Below are positions 6,309 through 8,866 of a stretch of DNA of 8,866 nucleotides, piece by piece. Source of the stretch: CAYWNA01 sp964459305 (GTDB taxonomy: Bacteria > Planctomycetota > Planctomycetia > Pirellulales > Pirellulaceae); the NCBI GenBank assembly GCA_964459305.1, contig CAYWNA010000393.1, forward strand, positions 1-8,866, read 5' to 3'. Under the pieces are notes generated by a model that was not told where the DNA came from, searched no databases, and saw nothing but the letters and a program-made list of their open reading frames with translations. Made by a program: the position numbers and the translations under genes. Positions within the stretch are counted from its first letter, which is position 1, and each line of letters starts with the position of its first letter.

Positions 6309-6331
6309 GCAGCGTTGAAAGTGCGGGACAA

Positions 6332-6384
6332 GGTTTCAGTGTTCAGGAAAAACGTCGGCGGTCTGACACCTGAACACCGAAACC
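6332..6384 (-). terminator. Long hairpin after the URO-D gene; terminator-like or dispersed repeat
   Basis: GGTTTCAGTGTTCAGG (6332-6347) pairs with CCTGAACACCGAAACC (6369-6384) at 15 of 16 positions. The remaining pair is A-C in plus-strand RNA but G-U in minus-strand RNA, so the stem is complete only in transcripts from the URO-D side. The loop is 21 nt. It begins about 65 bp after the URO-D stop and precedes the protease promoter. No T tract follows, so intrinsic termination is uncertain; a 3'-end stabiliser or a mobile palindromic repeat is also possible. A 7-bp tandem CGAAACC (6378-6391) overlaps the arm. Confidence 0.55.
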
Positions 6385-6448
6385 CGAAACCTCCAGCGAA
6401 GCGCGAACTGGATTCACGTTTTCGGCACCACAAAGGGCTACCGCAATA

Positions 6449-7489
6449 CTAGCGGCTCCCACACTTGCGGATCGCATCGCGCATGGCCAGCACGTTTTCC
6501 GGTTTCATGTTGTCGGTCAGGCTGTTGCTGGACGAGATGATGTAGCCGCCGCTGGCGCCGACCGTCTCGATTCGTTGGCGGACCTGCAATTCAATCTCTG
6601 CGGGCCCTTTGTGAACCAGGTCGCTCATGAAGATGTTACCGACAATTGCCACCCGGTCCCCGTATTGTCGCTTGACCGCGCCGATATCCATCACGTCGGT
6701 CTGGATGGGATGGATCGCTTGCTGACCGAGTTCGAGCCAGGCATCCAACAACGGGGCCATATCGCCGTCGCTGTGGGTGATCAGCGGCCGAGTGAACGTG
6801 GCGCAGACCGCTTTCTCCTTCGGCAGAATATGCTGCTTGTAGAACGCGGGGTTGAAGACCGGGCCGGAGTTGAAGGCCACGTCGTCGAAGGCCCAAATCA
6901 CGTCGAAACCGATTTCCTCCAAAACCGGAACGACCTGTCCCGTCCAATCGGCGTAGCCGTCGTGAACGTCGGCGATTAGCTGCGGCTCGTCGACCATGGC
7001 GTAGGCGAAGGCCTCCAAGCCCATACTCAAGAGCGTGGCCCCGATGCCCAACCGGATACAGGCGCAGGCGCAATCGTTTTCCTTGTGGGCGATGAACTTG
7101 CGAGCGTTCTCGACGAATTCGGCATCCGTGGGCGAGGGCAGCTTGAAGGTCTGGTCGAAATCGTCCCGCGACTTGATCATGCCATCGCCGACCAGTACGG
7201 GAGAACCATCGTCGGCCTTCTCCATCCGGTGGCAGAAGATGGGTGCAAAGGCGCAAAACTGCAGGTTGGCTTTGCCCAGAACGCGGTTGACCTTCTTCTG
7301 CTCCTCGGCCAACTGGTCGCCGGGCATGGCGGAGAATCCGTCCGGGGCCACGGACCAGTCCACTTTGATCGGCTCACCGCAGACGGCACTGGCGATCCCA
7401 TTTTCGACAATGCCCTCTATCCAAGGGACTTGATCCACTTCTTCGCGTCTCAAGGCGGCAAGCACTCTTTCGCGCGGTGTCATTGACAT
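6449..7489 (-). CDS. Uroporphyrinogen decarboxylase (URO-D) family protein, probably not a haem enzyme
   Basis: The product has 346 residues from ATG 7489-7487, chosen because AAAGGA (7498-7503) lies 8 nt upstream; the frame is open 20 codons further, but that start would overlap the candidate promoter. The N-terminus MTPRERVLAALRREEVDQVPW is the classic opening of the URO-D superfamily. FDQTFKLPSPTDAEF and MVDEPQLIADVHDGY are further family segments. The C-terminal half has FDDVAFNSGP (201-210), ITHSDGDMAPLLDAWLELG (237-255), HPIQTDVMDIGAVKRQYGD (260-278), VGNI (283-286) and YIISSSNSLTDNM (316-328). This set matches the cobalamin/one-carbon methyltransferase-like branch more than haem HemE. 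The His239-containing HSDG stands where methyltransferases have their zinc-binding His-x-Cys, but no matching cysteine follows. A CACAC cluster (140-144) is unusual. The substrate is unknown. It is divergent from an MFS transporter, suggesting that the two act on the same compound. Confidence 0.85.
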   Translation of the reverse strand: MSMTPRERVLAALRREEVDQVPWIEGIVENGIASAVCGEPIKVDWSVAPDGFSAMPGDQLAEEQKKVNRVLGKANLQFCAFAPIFCHRMEKADDGSPVLVGDGMIKSRDDFDQTFKLPSPTDAEFVENARKFIAHKENDCACACIRLGIGATLLSMGLEAFAYAMVDEPQLIADVHDGYADWTGQVVPVLEEIGFDVIWAFDDVAFNSGPVFNPAFYKQHILPKEKAVCATFTRPLITHSDGDMAPLLDAWLELGQQAIHPIQTDVMDIGAVKRQYGDRVAIVGNIFMSDLVHKGPAEIELQVRQRIETVGASGGYIISSSNSLTDNMKPENVLAMRDAIRKCGSR

Positions 7490-7527
7490 GATTGGCGTCC
7501 TTTGTGTTGCGGCGTGTGGGTACATGC

Positions 7528-7557
7528 ATTGTACTGCCAGCACCACCACCTACTCAA
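7528..7557 (-). promoter_or_regulatory. Candidate promoter of the URO-D gene, with overlapping palindrome
   Basis: On the minus strand TTGAGT (7557-7552) and TACAAT (7533-7528) are 18 bp apart, a fair housekeeping-type promoter about 40 bp before the ATG at 7489. The imperfect palindrome GTACA-TGCAT-TGTAC (7520-7534) covers the -10 box, a place where a repressor could act. Confidence 0.5.
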
Positions 7558-7561
7558 CGCC

Positions 7562-7584
7562 GCTGCGCAATGACGATTCGCAGC
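7562..7584. repeat. Palindrome in the divergent regulatory region
   Basis: GCTGCG (7562-7567) and CGCAGC (7579-7584) are perfect inverted arms around an 11-bp spacer. It lies between the -35 regions of the two candidate divergent promoters, which is a suitable place for a dyad-binding regulator. No such regulator gene is in the window. Confidence 0.35.
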
Positions 7585-7592
7585 AGCCATGA

Positions 7593-7621
7593 TTGTTCCC
7601 GATGTCACGCCAATCCATAAT
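7593..7621 (+). promoter_or_regulatory. Candidate promoter of the MFS transporter gene
   Basis: TTGTTC (7593-7598) and CATAAT (7616-7621) are 17 bp apart. The -10 matches at 5 of 6 positions; the -35 matches only TTG. It would give a leader of about 40 nt before ATG 7669. Confidence 0.35.
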
Positions 7622-7668
7622 GTCCTGCTGACGGTTCCCCATCCGCCCGACCGCCCGCCACCGTGGGA

Positions 7669-8866
7669 ATGATGGAACACTCGAACAATCGTGCAACGTC
7701 GGCTCGCTACGTCGTGATTCTCTTTGCAGTCGCGTTGGCCGTGGTGACGTACATGCAACGTCACGCCATCGCTCAAGCGGCACCTGCGATCCAGGAAGAC
7801 TTGGGGTTGACCAAGATCCAAATGGGCTTGGTCTTCTCCGCTTTCGGATGGATGTATGCACTGTGTGAAATCCCCGGCGGTTTCGCCGGAGACCGCTGGG
7901 GCGCCCGTAAAGTGCTGACGGGCATCGTCGTCGCATGGTCGTTTTTCACGGTGGCAACCGGCTGGGTATGGAACTTGTTCTCTCTGATCCTGGCACGCGG
8001 CTGTTTCGGCACGTTCCAGGCGGGTTGCTTTCCCAACATTGCGCGCATGTTTACTGATTGGTTGCCGACCGGCGAACGCGTCCGGGCTCAGGGAATCATG
8101 TGGCTCGCTGCGCGTTGGGGTGGCGCCTTCACGCCGTTTCTGGTGGTGCTATTCTTGAATCACTTGAACTGGCGTCTGGCTTTTCTCGCGTTCGGGGCGA
8201 TTGGATTCGCATGGGCCGGAGTCTTCTACTGGTGGTTTCGCGACGACCCGCACAAGCACCCAAGCGTCAATCAAGAGGAACGAAAACTGCTTGCGCCCGT
8301 GAAGAACGTCAGCCCGGAACACGGCCAGATTCCCTGGCGCAAGTTTCTCCGCTCGAGGACGGTTCTGTTGCTGTGGGGCCAGTACATGTGCCTGAACTTC
8401 GGATGGCAGTTCTACGTCACGTGGCTACCCACCTACTTGATGGAGGAGCGTGGCGTCGATCTGCAAAAGGCTGCATGGCTGGCTGGATTGCCTTTGTTCT
8501 TTGGAGGATTGGGCTCGCTCTGCTGTGGCTTCGTCTCATCGTTTCTGGAACGCTGGACAGGGAACACGAAAACCACGCGGCGTCTGTTGGCCGGATCGGG
8601 ATTCACGGGCGCTGCAGTCTGCTTTGCTTTGTCCATTCACATCAAGGACCCAATCTGGGCAATGATCGCGTTGGGCTTTGCCAGCTTTGCCAACGACCTC
8701 GTGATGCCGACCAGTTGGGCAACCTGCATGGACGTCGGAGGAAAGCTGTGCGGTACCCTGGCCGGATCCATGAACATGATGGGTGGCCTCGTCGGGGCGG
8801 CTGCGCCGACGGTGGTCGCCTTGATACTCGCATGGACCAACGAAAACTGGGCCATCACGTTCTACG
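7669..8866 (+). CDS. MFS transporter, anion:cation symporter type (3' end outside window)
   Basis: An open frame of 399 codons runs from ATG 7669 (or ATG 7672 next to it; GTG 7663 also possible) to the right edge without a stop. The upstream GTGGGA is a weak ribosome binding site. Hydrophobic helices can be followed from residue 13 on. The loop after helix 2 has the MFS motif A as GGFAGDRWGARKVL (70-83). The segment ARGCFGTFQAGCFPNIARMF (109-128), then WLPTGERVRAQGI (131-143), NWRLAFLAFGAIGF (167-180) and WWFRDDPHKHPSVNQEE (188-204) are typical of the anion:cation symporter family (hexuronate, glucarate, tartrate, sialic-acid type carriers). Residues 200-227 form the central cytoplasmic loop, and the second half has FGWQFYVTWLPTYLMEERGV (244-263). 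About 11 of the expected 12 helices are inside the window. It probably imports an organic anion with H+ or Na+. Divergent to the URO-D gene. Confidence 0.88.
   Translation, partial: MMEHSNNRATSARYVVILFAVALAVVTYMQRHAIAQAAPAIQEDLGLTKIQMGLVFSAFGWMYALCEIPGGFAGDRWGARKVLTGIVVAWSFFTVATGWVWNLFSLILARGCFGTFQAGCFPNIARMFTDWLPTGERVRAQGIMWLAARWGGAFTPFLVVLFLNHLNWRLAFLAFGAIGFAWAGVFYWWFRDDPHKHPSVNQEERKLLAPVKNVSPEHGQIPWRKFLRSRTVLLLWGQYMCLNFGWQFYVTWLPTYLMEERGVDLQKAAWLAGLPLFFGGLGSLCCGFVSSFLERWTGNTKTTRRLLAGSGFTGAAVCFALSIHIKDPIWAMIALGFASFANDLVMPTSWATCMDVGGKLCGTLAGSMNMMGGLVGAAAPTVVALILAWTNENWAITFY
7744..7764. repeat. Perfect 7-7-7 palindrome inside the start of the transporter gene
   Basis: GTGACGT (7744-7750) and ACGTCAC (7758-7764) flank ACATGCA. 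It falls in codons 26-32 (VVTYMQRH), about 120 bp after the candidate transporter promoter. Related words, GATGTCACGCC (7601-7611) in the promoter spacer and GTACATGCA (7520-7528) at the other promoter, also occur. It could be a downstream operator, or chance in coding sequence. Confidence 0.3.

Noticed and set aside
7490..7549. 20-codon extension of the URO-D protein from ATG 7549
   Set aside because: It would overlap the candidate -10/-35 elements, and the family N-terminus (MTPRERV) starts at the later ATG, which has a good ribosome binding site.

Overview
The window most likely comes from a planctomycete-type bacterium (Pirellulales-like). This is inferred from gene content, not from a marker gene. 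The signs are a secreted HtrA-type protease ending in a PA14 domain, a secreted alpha/beta hydrolase of the kind common in that phylum, a URO-D-like protein with the HSDG / HPIQ / SSSNS motif set, an outer-membrane barrel with a short N-terminal coiled coil, moderately high GC, and sparse gene packing with long gaps.

Layout. Positions 1-108 hold the first 36 codons of a secreted protein on the minus strand, cut by the window edge. Positions 109-1326 are a 1.2-kb stretch without a convincing intact gene; it contains inverted repeats, a degenerate repeat that spells DDG(V/I)S in shifting frames, and other scraps that look like decayed coding sequence. A probable outer-membrane beta-barrel protein (1327-2244, plus) follows. 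Directly against its stop codon, on the opposite strand, lies a broken fragment of a reverse transcriptase (about 2570-2245), recognisable by its RGIPLGCPLGPL and FMDDW motifs but interrupted by two stop codons and two frameshifts. Next is a small four-helix membrane protein (2787-3275, plus), then a large imperfect hairpin (3320-3390) between convergent genes.

The right half has three genes on the minus strand, in transcription order: a URO-D-family protein (7489-6449), a secreted trypsin-PDZ-PA14 protease (6225-4732) and a secreted serine hydrolase (4571-3435). Gaps of about 220 and 160 bp, a hairpin and a TATAAT box before the protease, suggest that the protease has its own promoter, so this is a co-directional cluster more than a tight operon. 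Divergent from the URO-D gene, an MFS transporter of the anion:cation symporter type runs off the right edge (7669-8866). The shared 179-bp region has a candidate promoter in each direction and several short palindromes, which suggests co-regulated uptake and intracellular processing of some organic acid or methylated/one-carbon compound; the substrate cannot be read from the sequence.

I found no tRNA, rRNA, CRISPR array or intact mobile element. The strongest unusual items are the reverse-transcriptase relic, the two intergenic hairpins that look like dispersed repeats, and the protease-PDZ-PA14 architecture. No complete new defence or mobile system is visible.
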